Assembly (NCBI GenBank): GCA_946886425.1
Contig: CAMPIP010000033.1
Coordinates: forward strand, 1 to 16,511
Source of the DNA: an uncultured Actinomycetes bacterium
GTDB lineage: Bacteria; Actinomycetota; Thermoleophilia; Solirubrobacterales; 70-9
Length of the DNA: 16,511 nt
Direction: 5' to 3'
Positions 6,451-13,439 of the stretch are shown one piece after another (positions within the stretch are counted from its first letter, which is position 1; each line of letters begins with the position of its first letter). The notes under the pieces are model-generated. The model was given only the letters and a program-made list of their open reading frames with translations, searched no databases and was not told the DNA's origin. The position numbers and the translations under genes were made by a program.

Positions 6451-7218
6451 TCAGCCCCGGCCGGCGGCGAGCAGGCGGGCCAGGAAGCGCCGCGTCCCGG
6501 GGTCGCGCGGCTCGCTGAGGACCTGCTCGGCCGGTCCCAGCTCGGCGATCCGGCCTTCGTCCAGGAAGGCGACCCGGTCGGCGACCTCGCGGGCGAAGCT
6601 CATCTCGTGGGTGGCGATCAACATCGTCATCCCCTCCTCCTTGAGGTCGCGGACCGCGGCCAAAACCTCGCCGACCAGCTCCGGGTCCAGCGCGCTGGTC
6701 ACCTCGTCGAGCAGCATCACCCGCGGCCGCCCGGCGAAGGCGCGGGCGATCGCGACCCGCTGCTGCTGGCCGCCGGAGAGCCCGTCGGGCCGGTCGTCCT
6801 CGCGGCCGGTGAGACCGAAGCGGCCGAGCAGCTCGCGGCCGTGCGCCTCCGCCTCGGCCCGCGAGGCGCCGTGGGCGCGGCGGGCGCCGAGGACGACGTT
6901 CTCCAGCGCGGTCAGGTGCGGGAAGAGGTTGTAGGCCTGGAAGACGAGGCCGAGGCGGCGGCGCACCGAGACCGCCGAGACGGCCGGGTCGGTGACCACC
7001 TCGCCGTCGAGGAGGACGTCGCCGTCGTCGATCTCCTCGAGCAGGTCGACGCAGCGCAGCAGGGTCGACTTGCCGGAGCCGGAGGCGCCGATCACGGCGA
7101 CCGCTTCGTGCTCGGCGACGCTGAGGTCGATCCCGCGCAGTACCTCGCGCTCCCCGAAGGACTTGGTGACTTCGCGGATCTCCAGGACCGGCCCGCCCGC
7201 CGCTGGCGCGGCGTTCAC
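6451..7218 (-). CDS. Polar amino acid ABC transporter ATP-binding protein (GlnQ/HisP family)
   Basis: A 255-residue ATPase with every ABC motif: Walker A GASGSGKST (44-52), Q-loop FQAYNLFP (93-100), signature LSGGQQQR (147-154), Walker B VMLLDEVTS (167-175) and the switch His204 (ATHEMSFA). The Q-loop and H-loop text are typical of polar amino acid importers. It powers the permease encoded just upstream, whose stop it overlaps by ATGA. The exact amino acid is not predictable. Downstream, 6363-6450 holds no gene and no convincing terminator. Confidence 0.95.
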   Translation of the reverse strand: MNAAPAAGGPVLEIREVTKSFGEREVLRGIDLSVAEHEAVAVIGASGSGKSTLLRCVDLLEEIDDGDVLLDGEVVTDPAVSAVSVRRRLGLVFQAYNLFPHLTALENVVLGARRAHGASRAEAEAHGRELLGRFGLTGREDDRPDGLSGGQQQRVAIARAFAGRPRVMLLDEVTSALDPELVGEVLAAVRDLKEEGMTMLIATHEMSFAREVADRVAFLDEGRIAELGPAEQVLSEPRDPGTRRFLARLLAAGRG

Positions 7219-8051
7219 CGGACCGCTCCCTCGGGCCCGCCCATCCGGTCGACTACCCGGGCAAGCGGCACCGTCACCGCCAGGTAGAGCAGGGCCGCCG
7301 CGATCAGCGGCGTGAAGTTGAAGGTCTGCCCCTGGATGATCTGAGCCCAGCGGAAGGCCTCCAGCGGGCCGAGGATCGAGACCAGGGCGACGTCCTTCTG
7401 CAGGGCGACGAAGTCATTGAGCAGCGGCGCCGCGATCCGTCGCACCGCCTGCGGGAGGATCACGTGGCGGAGCGCCTGGCCCTCGGTCAGGCCAACCGCC
7501 AGGGCGGCGTCGCGCTGGCCGCGGTGGACGGAGCGGATGCCGGCCCGGTAGACCTCGGCGACGTAAGCGCTGTAGGAGAGGCCGAGGGCGATCCCGCCCA
7601 GCACCACCCCCTCGGTGGGCAGGCCGCCCAGCATCAGGGCCGGGACGCCGAACCCGATCAGGTAGACGAGCAGGATCGTCGGGATGCCGCGAAAGAGGTC
7701 GACGTAGACAGTCGCCAGCAACCGCATCGGGAAGAGCGCCGGGCCACGGCTGGTCCGGACCAGGGCGATCGCGAGGCCGGCGACCAGCACCGCCGCCTCG
7801 ACGATCACGAACAGCTTCACGTCGAGCCAGAAGCCGCCCAGCACTTCCGGGAAGGCGTCCTTGAAGACCGACCAGTTGAAGAAGGTCTCGCGGACGGTCG
7901 GCCAGCCGGGGCTGGTGAGGACCAGCGCCACCAGGCCGCCGATGACGAGCACGCTGGAGAGCGCGGCGATCGCCTGACCGCGCCGCGCCCGGCGCCGCTT
8001 GGCGGCCTCGCGTTCGAGGCGGCGATCGCTGATGACTGCGGCTTCGGACAC
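7215..8051 (-). CDS. Polar amino acid ABC transporter permease (HisM/GlnP family)
   Basis: A 278-residue integral membrane protein. A charged, Arg-rich N-terminus is followed by about five hydrophobic segments, starting near residue 30 (AALSSVLVIGGLVALVL). The family signature is clear: FRGIPTILLVYLIGFG, YVAEVYRAGIRSV and the EAA loop around AAALAVGLTEGQALRHVILP-type text, which docks on the ATPase. The start is a GTG at 8051 without an obvious ribosome binding site. It is separated from the upstream lipoprotein gene by 91 nt containing a strong hairpin, which may lower its expression relative to the binding protein. Confidence 0.94.
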   Translation of the reverse strand: MSEAAVISDRRLEREAAKRRRARRGQAIAALSSVLVIGGLVALVLTSPGWPTVRETFFNWSVFKDAFPEVLGGFWLDVKLFVIVEAAVLVAGLAIALVRTSRGPALFPMRLLATVYVDLFRGIPTILLVYLIGFGVPALMLGGLPTEGVVLGGIALGLSYSAYVAEVYRAGIRSVHRGQRDAALAVGLTEGQALRHVILPQAVRRIAAPLLNDFVALQKDVALVSILGPLEAFRWAQIIQGQTFNFTPLIAAALLYLAVTVPLARVVDRMGGPEGAVR

Positions 8052-8120
8052 CAGCCGCGATTCTGACCCCGGCCGGGGACGGCGCCCGCGCGAACGCGGT
8101 CACTTTCGGCCCCCATAGGG

Positions 8121-8149
8121 GCGCTAACAGCCCGCGCCCGCGTTAGCGC
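8121..8149 (-). promoter_or_regulatory. Intercistronic stem-loop between binding-protein and permease genes
   Basis: GCGCTAAC (8121-8128) and GTTAGCGC (8142-8149) form a perfect 8 bp stem with a 13 nt loop; it includes the lipoprotein stop codon. Two alternative short stems overlap it (GCCCC/GGGGC at 8109-8122, GGGCGC/GCGCCC at 8119-8139). No U-tract follows, so it is more likely an mRNA-stabilising or attenuating hairpin than an intrinsic terminator, a common arrangement after abundant periplasmic-type binding proteins. Confidence 0.6.
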
Positions 8150-9000
8150 AGCAGCGGGGCCCCGGCGGCCTGGCTCATCCAGCGCTGGGTGAGCCGCTCG
8201 AGCTCGCCGGAGGAGCGGAGCTCGTCGATCGCGTCGGAGACGCAGGCGGTCAGCGGCGAGTCCTTGGCCAGCAGGGCACCCCAGCGGTCGCCGCCGGGGG
8301 CCGGGAACTGGCCGACCACGGTCGCGCTCGGGACCTGGGCGGCGGTGATGTAGAGCGCCGTCGGCAGGTCGACGACGACGGCGTCGATCGTTTCGTTCTT
8401 CAGCGCCGTGACAACGTCGTTGGAGCTGTTGAAGACCTGCGGCTGGCTGCTCGGGTCGATCTCCGCTTCGGCCGCGTCGAGGCTGGTCGTGCCAATCTGG
8501 ACGCCCAGCTGGGCGTCCTGCAGGTCCGCCAGCGAGGTGGCCGCGGCGGCGCCGGAGTCCTTCAACGCCACCACCGCCTGGTTGGCCGTGTAATACGGGG
8601 CCGAGAAGTCGACGGCTTTCTCGCGCACCGGGGTGATCGAGATCTGGTTGACGTCGAAGTCGAAGTCCTTGGGGCCGGGCGCGTAGGAGGAGTTGAAGGG
8701 CTCGATCGTCCACTTCACCTTCGCGGCCGGGTAGCCGAGCCGCTTGGCGATCGCGTAGGCGACGGCGCTCTCGAAGCCTTCCCCGTTGGCCGGTTCGTCG
8801 TCTTCGAAGTAAGGCGGATAGGCGGGCTTGTCGGTGGCGACGGTCAGCGTCCCGTCGCTGACGGTCTCCAACTGCCCGGGCTCGCAGGCCGCCGCGGTCG
8901 TCGTCTCCCCGCCCGAGTCCGAGTCGCTATCCCCGCAGCCGGCCAGCAGGCCGAGCGCAAGCAGCGCTGCGAGGAAGGTGAGGACGAGGGGCTTCTTCAT
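8143..9000 (-). CDS. Amino acid ABC transporter substrate-binding lipoprotein (SBP family 3)
   Basis: A 285-residue lipoprotein. Residues 1-22 are a signal peptide (MKK, a Leu/Ala core, lipobox LLAGC with Cys22 as the lipid anchor), followed by a Ser/Asp-Ser linker. The mature part matches family 3 solute-binding proteins: LTVATDKPAYPPYFE, GFESAVAYAIAKRLG, VNQISITPVREKAVDFSAPY, and a C-terminal LERLTQRWMS helix. It captures a polar amino acid or analogue outside the membrane and delivers it to the permease. The operon promoter probably lies in the 31-43 bp shared with the divergent OsmC gene. Confidence 0.95.
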   Translation of the reverse strand: MKKPLVLTFLAALLALGLLAGCGDSDSDSGGETTTAAACEPGQLETVSDGTLTVATDKPAYPPYFEDDEPANGEGFESAVAYAIAKRLGYPAAKVKWTIEPFNSSYAPGPKDFDFDVNQISITPVREKAVDFSAPYYTANQAVVALKDSGAAAATSLADLQDAQLGVQIGTTSLDAAEAEIDPSSQPQVFNSSNDVVTALKNETIDAVVVDLPTALYITAAQVPSATVVGQFPAPGGDRWGALLAKDSPLTACVSDAIDELRSSGELERLTQRWMSQAAGAPLLR

Positions 9001-9024
9001 AGGGATCCCGCTTGGGAGCGCGAG

Positions 9025-9034
9025 ATCCTAGATG
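9025..9034. promoter_or_regulatory. Overlapping divergent -10 boxes
   Basis: The minus strand reads TAGGAT (9025-9030), 24 nt before the lipoprotein ATG. The plus strand reads TAGATG (9029-9034), 9 nt before the OsmC ATG. Both share the same TA step, so the two genes would compete for one polymerase-binding site. No convincing -35 is visible on either side. Confidence 0.4.
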
Positions 9035-9043
9035 ATGGAGGGG

Positions 9044-9544
9044 ATGAATCGCGAGGAGCTGCGTGCCGTGCAGGCGCCGCTGAAGGAGCGCTACGAGAAC
9101 GAGCCGGAGGCCGCCCTGGTCACGTTGGCGGCGACCGGCACGCTCGGCGAGGGCGTCTCCTGCTCGGTCGAGACCGGCCGGGCGGTCGCCGCGGCGGGCC
9201 TCCACCCCGCCTCCGGCGGCGACGGCACCCTGCTCTGCTCGGGCGACATGCTGCTCGAGGCGCTCGCCGCCTGCGCCGGCGTCACCCTGCGCGCGGTCGC
9301 CACCTCGCTCGGCATCGAGGTCGGCGGCGGCGCCGTCCGCGCCGAGGGCGATCTCGACTTCCGCGGCACCCTCGCCGTCGACCGTGAGGCTCCGGTTGGC
9401 TTCCGCGCCATCCGTCTCGAGTTCGAGCTCGAGGCCAGCGAGGAGGAGCTCGCCACCCTGCTGAAGCTGACCGAGCGCTACTGCGTGGTGCTGCAGACGA
9501 TCGCCGGCTCGCCGGAGCTTTCGGCCAGCATCGCCCGGAGCTGA
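9044..9544 (+). CDS. OsmC/Ohr-family peroxide reductase-like protein
   Basis: A 166-residue OsmC-fold protein. The central helix carries the peroxidatic-type Cys in ALAACAGVTLRAVA, and the second Cys lies in ERYCVVLQT. This two-cysteine pair is the family hallmark for reducing organic hydroperoxides with thiol cofactors. The chosen ATG (9044) is preceded directly by GGAGGGG, too close for normal use, and by TAGATG 9 nt upstream, so leaderless translation is likely. An upstream ATG at 9032 would add four residues. OsmC-like proteins lacking proven peroxidase activity also exist, so the substrate is uncertain. Confidence 0.88.
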   Translation: MNREELRAVQAPLKERYENEPEAALVTLAATGTLGEGVSCSVETGRAVAAAGLHPASGGDGTLLCSGDMLLEALAACAGVTLRAVATSLGIEVGGGAVRAEGDLDFRGTLAVDREAPVGFRAIRLEFELEASEEELATLLKLTERYCVVLQTIAGSPELSASIARS

Positions 9545-9557
9545 CCGGGCGCGGCGT

Positions 9558-9563
9558 TAGCGT
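9558..9563 (+). promoter_or_regulatory. -10 box TAGCGT for a leaderless start
   Basis: TAGCGT lies 7 nt before the GTG at 9571, with no ribosome binding site between. The spacing is right for transcription to begin at or next to the start codon, as in many actinobacterial leaderless genes. Confidence 0.4.
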
Positions 9564-9570
9564 CGCGACG

Positions 9571-10203
9571 GTGAGCGAGGACCCGACCCGAACGCTGCTG
9601 ATCCTCACCTTCGCGACCGGGATCGTCGACGCGGTCTGCTTCGTCGGGCTCGGCCAGGTCTTCGCGGCGATGCAGACCGGCAACGTGATCTTCCTCGGGC
9701 TCGGGATCGGCGGCGCTGACGGGGCCCCGCTGGGAGCGCCATTGCTGGCCCTGGCCGCTTTCCTGCTCGGCGGGCTTGGCGCCGTCGTGCTGGCGGCCGG
9801 GCGCGAGGGGGCCGCGCTACGGCCGATGGTGGCGATCGAGATCGTGCTGCTGGCCGCGGCGACGCTGCTGGCCCTACTCACGGACCCGGCGCCCAAGGAC
9901 GCCGCCGCCTACGTCCTGATCGCCCTGCTCTGCCTGACGATGGGCCTCCGCAACACGGTCGCGCGCGGTGTCGGCGGGCCCAACCTCGCCACCACCGTCC
10001 TCAACCTCTCGCTCACCCCGCTCGCCGCGGCCGCGCCGGCGGCCGCCGCGGCACCGGGCGACCTGCGCTTGCGCGCCACCGCCTTCGCGGCGATCCTCGC
10101 CGGGGCCGCCCTCGCGGCGCTGCTCCTGCAGGGCAGCGTCGCCCTCGCCCTCGGCGCCGCGGCGCTGGTCTCGACGCTGGCGCTCTGGACCACCTCCAGC
10201 TAG
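9571..10203 (+). CDS. DUF1275 (YoaK-family) membrane protein
   Basis: A 210-residue protein of six or so hydrophobic segments. The family text is clear in the first two: TFATGIVDAVCFVGLGQVFAAMQTGNVIF, then later MGLRNTVARGVGGPNLATTV. The DUF1275 family is widespread but its transport substrate or role is not established. The GTG start at 9571 sits 26 nt after the OsmC stop. The gene ends tail to tail with the cupin gene, their stop codons sharing CTAG. An Ala/Pro-rich loop near residues 150-162 is low complexity. Confidence 0.85.
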   Translation: MSEDPTRTLLILTFATGIVDAVCFVGLGQVFAAMQTGNVIFLGLGIGGADGAPLGAPLLALAAFLLGGLGAVVLAAGREGAALRPMVAIEIVLLAAATLLALLTDPAPKDAAAYVLIALLCLTMGLRNTVARGVGGPNLATTVLNLSLTPLAAAAPAAAAAPGDLRLRATAFAAILAGAALAALLLQGSVALALGAAALVSTLALWTTSS

Positions 10204-10580
10204 GCCGGCGGGCGCTCGGCGGCGCGCTCGCGCGCTTCGGCCTTCTCGGCGAGCGTCATCGCGCCTGGGTGGCCGTCGCCGGGCCAGGGACTGAGGACGA
10301 GCAGCAAAATCGCGTCAGAACGGGCGGCGACGGTGTGGCGCTCGCCGGGGTCGAGTTCGAAGAGGTGGCCAGGACCGGCGACGATCGCCTGGCCCGAGGC
10401 CGGCGACACCTCCACCTCGCCATCGATGACGACCAGGCGGGCGCGCTCGTGTACCTCGTGCTCCTGCATCTCCTCCCCTGCCGGCAGCCGCAGCGCGATC
10501 GTCCGCGCGTCCTCCGCCGAAGCGAGGATCTCCGGCTTGTGGGGTTCCGCCTCGACCGCCTTCAGGTCCCAGTTGCGCAT
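10200..10580 (-). CDS. Small single-domain cupin
   Basis: A 126-residue protein with a cupin barrel: HEVHERARLVVIDGEVEVSP resembles cupin motif 1 (G-x5-H-x-H form, degenerate) and GPGHLFELDPGERHTV motif 2, with His residues as likely metal ligands. The start is the ATG at 10580, since AGGAGG (10588-10593) lies 7 nt upstream; a GTG two codons earlier is too close to that site. The acidic/Arg-rich tail (EKAEARERAAERPPA) is not part of the fold. A role in regulation or metal-dependent chemistry cannot be chosen. Confidence 0.8.
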   Translation of the reverse strand: MRNWDLKAVEAEPHKPEILASAEDARTIALRLPAGEEMQEHEVHERARLVVIDGEVEVSPASGQAIVAGPGHLFELDPGERHTVAARSDAILLLVLSPWPGDGHPGAMTLAEKAEARERAAERPPA

Positions 10581-10605
10581 CGCCACTCCTCCTATTTGCT
10601 CGCCG

Positions 10606-10624
10606 ATCCCAAAACGCCTGGGAT
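10606..10624. repeat. Inverted repeat upstream of the cupin gene
   Basis: ATCCCA (10606-10611) and TGGGAT (10619-10624) are perfect arms around 7 nt, 26 nt before the cupin ATG and just upstream of its ribosome binding site. On the minus strand it could act as an operator or a weak hairpin after the amidotransferase gene. Six base pairs is short, so it is reported with low weight. Confidence 0.3.
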
Positions 10625-10669
10625 GAACCTACCCGCCAACCGCGAAAAGCTGCACTATCGACGAGGCGC

Positions 10670-11428
10670 TCAACTCGATGAGCCCGCCCGGCGACGGGAT
10701 CGGCAACCGGGTCTCAGTCGAGAAGCTCGAGCCATCGCCGCGCGCAGGAGGGCGACGATCAGCGGATGCGGCGCCCCGGGCGCGGAGTTGAGCTGGGGCA
10801 CGAACAGGGTGGCGACGAAGAAGCGGCGGTCGGGCAGCTCCAGGACCCGCGCCTCGCCGTCCTGGTCGACCCCGACCACCCGCAGCCCGCCCTCGTCGAG
10901 CCGCCGCTGGTGATCCGGGTTGAGGCCGAAGTTGCAGTAGTAGCGCTCGGTCGTCTCGGCGCGGCCGTAGAAGCCGGCCGCCCGCGAGCCGGGCGCCAGC
11001 GAGACGGTCATCTCCTTGCCCGCGAGCGAGCAGGCGAGCTCGGTGACGAACAGCTCCGAGGCGTAGGGGTCGTACTCGGCGTGCTGGGCGTCGGCGAAGC
11101 CGAGCACGTTGCGGGCGAACTCGAGGACTATGTGCTGGAAGCCGCCGCAGGTCCCGAGCAGCGGCACGTCCCGCTCGCGGGCGAAGCGGACCGCCCGCAG
11201 GGCGCCGTCGAGGCTCCGGTACGGGCTGCCGGGGGCGCACCAGAGGGCATCCTCGACAAGGGTGGCGGCGAGGTCGGCGTCGGCGAGCGCCTCCGTCCCG
11301 CGCCAGCGAACGTCAACTCCGACGCCGAGCGTCGACGCAGCGTGCTCCAGTCCCGCGTTCGTCGCCGGGTGCGGTGGGAACCCCGGGTCGAAGTCCCCGA
11401 TTACCCCGACTGAGATCCGCCGCGCCAC
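10670..11428 (-). CDS. CTP-synthase-like glutamine amidotransferase domain protein with incomplete triad
   Basis: A 252-residue stand-alone class I amidotransferase-like protein. The nucleophile elbow LLGTCGGFQHIVLEFARNVLG is nearly that of the CTP synthase glutaminase domain, with its Cys present. Where CTP synthase has the His-Pro-Glu (HPEF) of the triad, this protein reads ATLFVPQLNS, so His and Glu are Val and Gln. A family of CTP-synthase C-terminal-region-related proteins exists and its function is not known to me. The GTG start at 11428 has GGGAGGG (11436-11442) 7 nt upstream; a TTG at 11446 is poorer. It follows the F420-type gene by 30 nt, probably in one operon. The Arg-rich C-terminal tail is unusual. 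Confidence 0.82.
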   Translation of the reverse strand: MARRISVGVIGDFDPGFPPHPATNAGLEHAASTLGVGVDVRWRGTEALADADLAATLVEDALWCAPGSPYRSLDGALRAVRFARERDVPLLGTCGGFQHIVLEFARNVLGFADAQHAEYDPYASELFVTELACSLAGKEMTVSLAPGSRAAGFYGRAETTERYYCNFGLNPDHQRRLDEGGLRVVGVDQDGEARVLELPDRRFFVATLFVPQLNSAPGAPHPLIVALLRAAMARASRLRPGCRSRRRAGSSS

Positions 11429-11458
11429 CGGCCGACCCTCCCACAAGCGACCGACGTC

Positions 11459-11863
11459 CTAGAGACGCTCGAGCACGACAACCGGGATGTCGCGCTCGGT
11501 GCTCGCCTGGTAGTCGTCGTAGCTCGGCCACTCGGCGACCATCGTCTTCCACATCCGCGCCTTCTCCTCGGCGCTCGCGGTGCGGGCCCGGGCACGGAAG
11601 CGATCCCCCTTCACCTGCACGCCGACCTCCGGCTTCGCGGCAAGGTTGAGATACCAAGCCGGCGGCTCGTCAGAGCCGCCCTTCGAAGCGACGACCAGAT
11701 AGTCGTCCCCGTCGCGCCCGTAGATCAGCGGCGTCGTCCGCTCCTCGCCAGTGCGTCGCCCGGTGGTCGTCAGCAGCAGCGTCTGGGTCCCGTTCCAGTC
11801 GTGACCCTCGGCACCATCGGTGGCGCGGTAGCGATCCACATGCTCCTGACCGAAGAGGGTCAT
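11459..11863 (-). CDS. F420-dependent (Ddn-like) nitroreductase-family oxidoreductase
   Basis: A 134-residue split-barrel protein of the deazaflavin-dependent nitroreductase family. The typical text is LLLTTTGRRTGEERTTPLIYGRDGDDYLVVASKGG, then PAWYLNLAAKPEVGVQVKGDRF and the C-terminal IPVVVLERL. Family members use reduced coenzyme F420, and some Ddn relatives activate nitro drugs or reduce quinones. The ATG at 11863 is preceded by TAGCAT with a 6 nt gap and no ribosome binding site, suggesting a leaderless message. It is a marker that the host makes F420. Confidence 0.92.
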   Translation of the reverse strand: MTLFGQEHVDRYRATDGAEGHDWNGTQTLLLTTTGRRTGEERTTPLIYGRDGDDYLVVASKGGSDEPPAWYLNLAAKPEVGVQVKGDRFRARARTASAEEKARMWKTMVAEWPSYDDYQASTERDIPVVVLERL

Positions 11864-11869
11864 GCCCTG

Positions 11870-11875
11870 ATGCTA
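11870..11875 (-). promoter_or_regulatory. -10 box TAGCAT for leaderless F420-type gene
   Basis: On the minus strand TAGCAT ends 6 nt before the ATG at 11863. The same arrangement appears before several other genes in the window. No -35 element is evident. Confidence 0.45.
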
Positions 11876-12184
11876 GCCGGGAGCCGGCGGCGGCTCTGTC
11901 CGTTGCCTCCGGTTAGACGAGGTCCCTCGGCCGCGGACATCGCGGCGCGGGGCTACGCGGGCTGGTGCGCGACTGGGATCGGGATCGATCCTCAGGAATC
12001 GGATCACGGTTCCCTCTGCATAGTCGCGGGCGTAGTAGCCGAAGCCCGGATGCTCGGGGTCGGTGCCGCATCGCCCAATTGCTCGCCGCTCGATACAACC
12101 GACTTCGGCCGAGATCCGGAAGCGGTGGGATACGTTCTGGTTCTGCGTCTCGGGGTGCATGTCGCGGAATTCCGCTGGACTCAT
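11873..12184 (-). CDS. Possible small hypothetical protein or gene fragment
   Basis: I do not recognise this 103-residue frame. It starts MSPAEFRDMHPETQ and has a plausible globular stretch up to GYYARDYAEGTVIRFLRI near residue 66, then an Arg/Pro-rich tail that looks non-coding. No ribosome binding site precedes the ATG. Codon choice in the first two thirds is acceptable but less GC-biased than neighbours. It sits in the roughly 600 nt stretch (11876-12470) that otherwise holds no convincing gene on either strand, so it may be the relic of a larger gene. Confidence 0.25.
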   Translation of the reverse strand: MSPAEFRDMHPETQNQNVSHRFRISAEVGCIERRAIGRCGTDPEHPGFGYYARDYAEGTVIRFLRIDPDPSRAPARVAPRRDVRGRGTSSNRRQRTEPPPAPG

Positions 12185-12219
12185 CGGCCGTCCGTGGCCC
12201 GCGCGGGCGGCCGGCGATA

Positions 12220-12321
12220 TCAGTCGCGGGGCGCGGCGAATATCACTTGGTATCACGGGATCGCCCCGCATCGCCCCGCATAGGTTCGCGGTCGGCGCTT
12301 GTTCCGGCGCCCCGCGACTGA
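12220..12321. repeat. 102-bp element bounded by 15-bp perfect inverted repeats
   Basis: Arms TCAGTCGCGGGGCGC (12220-12234) and GCGCCCCGCGACTGA (12307-12321) are exact complements 72 nt apart. A nested pair GCGAA (12236-12240) with TTCGC (12285-12289) and a tandem 10-mer ATCGCCCCGC repeated twice (about 12259-12278) lie inside. This could be a small non-autonomous mobile element, a structured RNA or a relic. There is no open frame inside it. Confidence 0.55.
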
Positions 12322-12458
12322 CTATGCGAAGCCATGCGAGGGAATCGTGCAATCGCCTTGACTGGATGGCATCTGAACCGCGCGCCGCTGATCGAGGCTT
12401 CGCTCGTCTCGACGCCGTAGCGATCGGCCAACCCGACCGCGCCACGCGTGAGCTGGCG

Positions 12459-12464
12459 TACTCT
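12459..12464 (+). promoter_or_regulatory. -10 box TACTCT ahead of the mini-ORF/oxidoreductase
   Basis: TACTCT stands 6 nt before an ATG at 12471 and 20 nt before the oxidoreductase ATG. Transcription would begin at about 12471. A TTGACT at 12358-12363 is too far upstream to be its -35. Confidence 0.4.
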
Positions 12465-12470
12465 GGAGAC

Positions 12471-12488
12471 ATGCCGGAGACTTCATGA
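12471..12488 (+). CDS. Five-codon leader ORF overlapping the oxidoreductase start
   Basis: ATG at 12471 opens MPETS and its TGA stop overlaps the oxidoreductase ATG (ATGA, 12485-12488). The codons contain GGAG (12475-12478), the ribosome binding site of the main gene. With the TACTCT box 6 nt upstream it would be read leaderless and could couple translation. It may be accidental. Confidence 0.25.
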   Translation: MPETS

Positions 12489-13411
12489 GGGGCGCTGGAA
12501 TCGAGCGGTTCGGTGGCGAGCTGCGGGAGCTGTCGCTCCCGGATCCGCGTCCACCCGGTCCTGGTGAGGTGCTGATCTCGGTGCGCGCCGCGGGGGTCTC
12601 GCCCTGGGATGACCTGGTCAGGCTCGGATCGTGGGAGGTGGGACTGCGGCCGCCGGCGGCGCTTGGCGTCGAGGCGGCAGGGACGGTCGCTGCCGTTGGA
12701 GCCGGACGCGACGGGTGGACGGTCGGTGACGAGGTGATGACCCATCCCGTTCCCATGCTGGAGCAGGGTTGCTGGAGCGAGCACTTGCTGGTGGGCGCCG
12801 ATCTGCTGGCTGCGAAGCCGGCCGCTGTGTCGTGGGAGGAGGCGGCAACGTTTCCGGTTCCGGCGCTGACCGCCGACCAGGCGCTCCGCGCCGCGATGGG
12901 GGATTCACCTGGCGGCCGACTACTCGTCAACGGTGCCGGCGGGGTCACCGGGCAGCTGATCGCGGCGCTGGCGGCGGTAAGCGGAGTAGAAGTCGCCGCA
13001 ACGGCTGGCCCGCGGAGCGCTGCTCGACTCCGGGAGCTCGGAATCGGCACCGTGTTCGACTACCACGAGGACGGCTGGCCCACCGCGGTCCGGGAATGGG
13101 CGGGCAGGGACGGCGTACCGGCAGCAATCAATGCCGCGCCTGGCGGTGAGCAGGATGCCCTGTCCGCCCTCTCCGACGGCGGGCGGCTAGCCACGATCAC
13201 CGGCGCTCCACCGCCGCCGGAGCGCGGGGTGACGATCGCCGACGTCTATGTGGAGGCCGACGGGGCCCGGCTCGGGCGCATGGCCGAACGGCTCGGCAAT
13301 GGCGAGCTTGCGATCTCCGTCGGCGAGACCTACGGGCTCGCGGAAGGCGCGGAGGCACTCGAAACGGCGATCGGCGGGACCGGTGGCAATGCGATCGCGC
13401 TGCTCGTGTGA
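12485..13411 (+). CDS. MDR-family NAD(P)H oxidoreductase (quinone reductase type)
   Basis: A 308-residue medium-chain dehydrogenase/reductase without the structural-zinc cysteine cluster. The GroES-like part shows PGPGEVLISVRAAGVSPWDDLVR and ALGVEAAGTVAAVGAG, then the Rossmann nucleotide loop NGAGGVTGQLIAALA (about residues 148-162), matching quinone reductase/zeta-crystallin relatives that reduce quinones or enones with NADPH. The chosen ATG has GGAG 6 nt upstream. It stands alone, downstream of the poorly coding stretch and upstream of the ORF6N relics. Confidence 0.92.
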   Translation: MRGAGIERFGGELRELSLPDPRPPGPGEVLISVRAAGVSPWDDLVRLGSWEVGLRPPAALGVEAAGTVAAVGAGRDGWTVGDEVMTHPVPMLEQGCWSEHLLVGADLLAAKPAAVSWEEAATFPVPALTADQALRAAMGDSPGGRLLVNGAGGVTGQLIAALAAVSGVEVAATAGPRSAARLRELGIGTVFDYHEDGWPTAVREWAGRDGVPAAINAAPGGEQDALSALSDGGRLATITGAPPPPERGVTIADVYVEADGARLGRMAERLGNGELAISVGETYGLAEGAEALETAIGGTGGNAIALLV

Positions 13412-13439
13412 GTAATTGCCCAAGGCCACAAGCCCACGG

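Noticed and set aside
6376..7287. Plus-strand 303-codon frame over the ABC ATPase
   Set aside because: Antisense shadow; the minus strand carries every ABC motif.
3839..10623. Shared 11-mer ACGCCTGGGAT at 3839-3849 and 10614-10624
   Set aside because: A single short match between unrelated places; chance is likely in GC-rich sequence.
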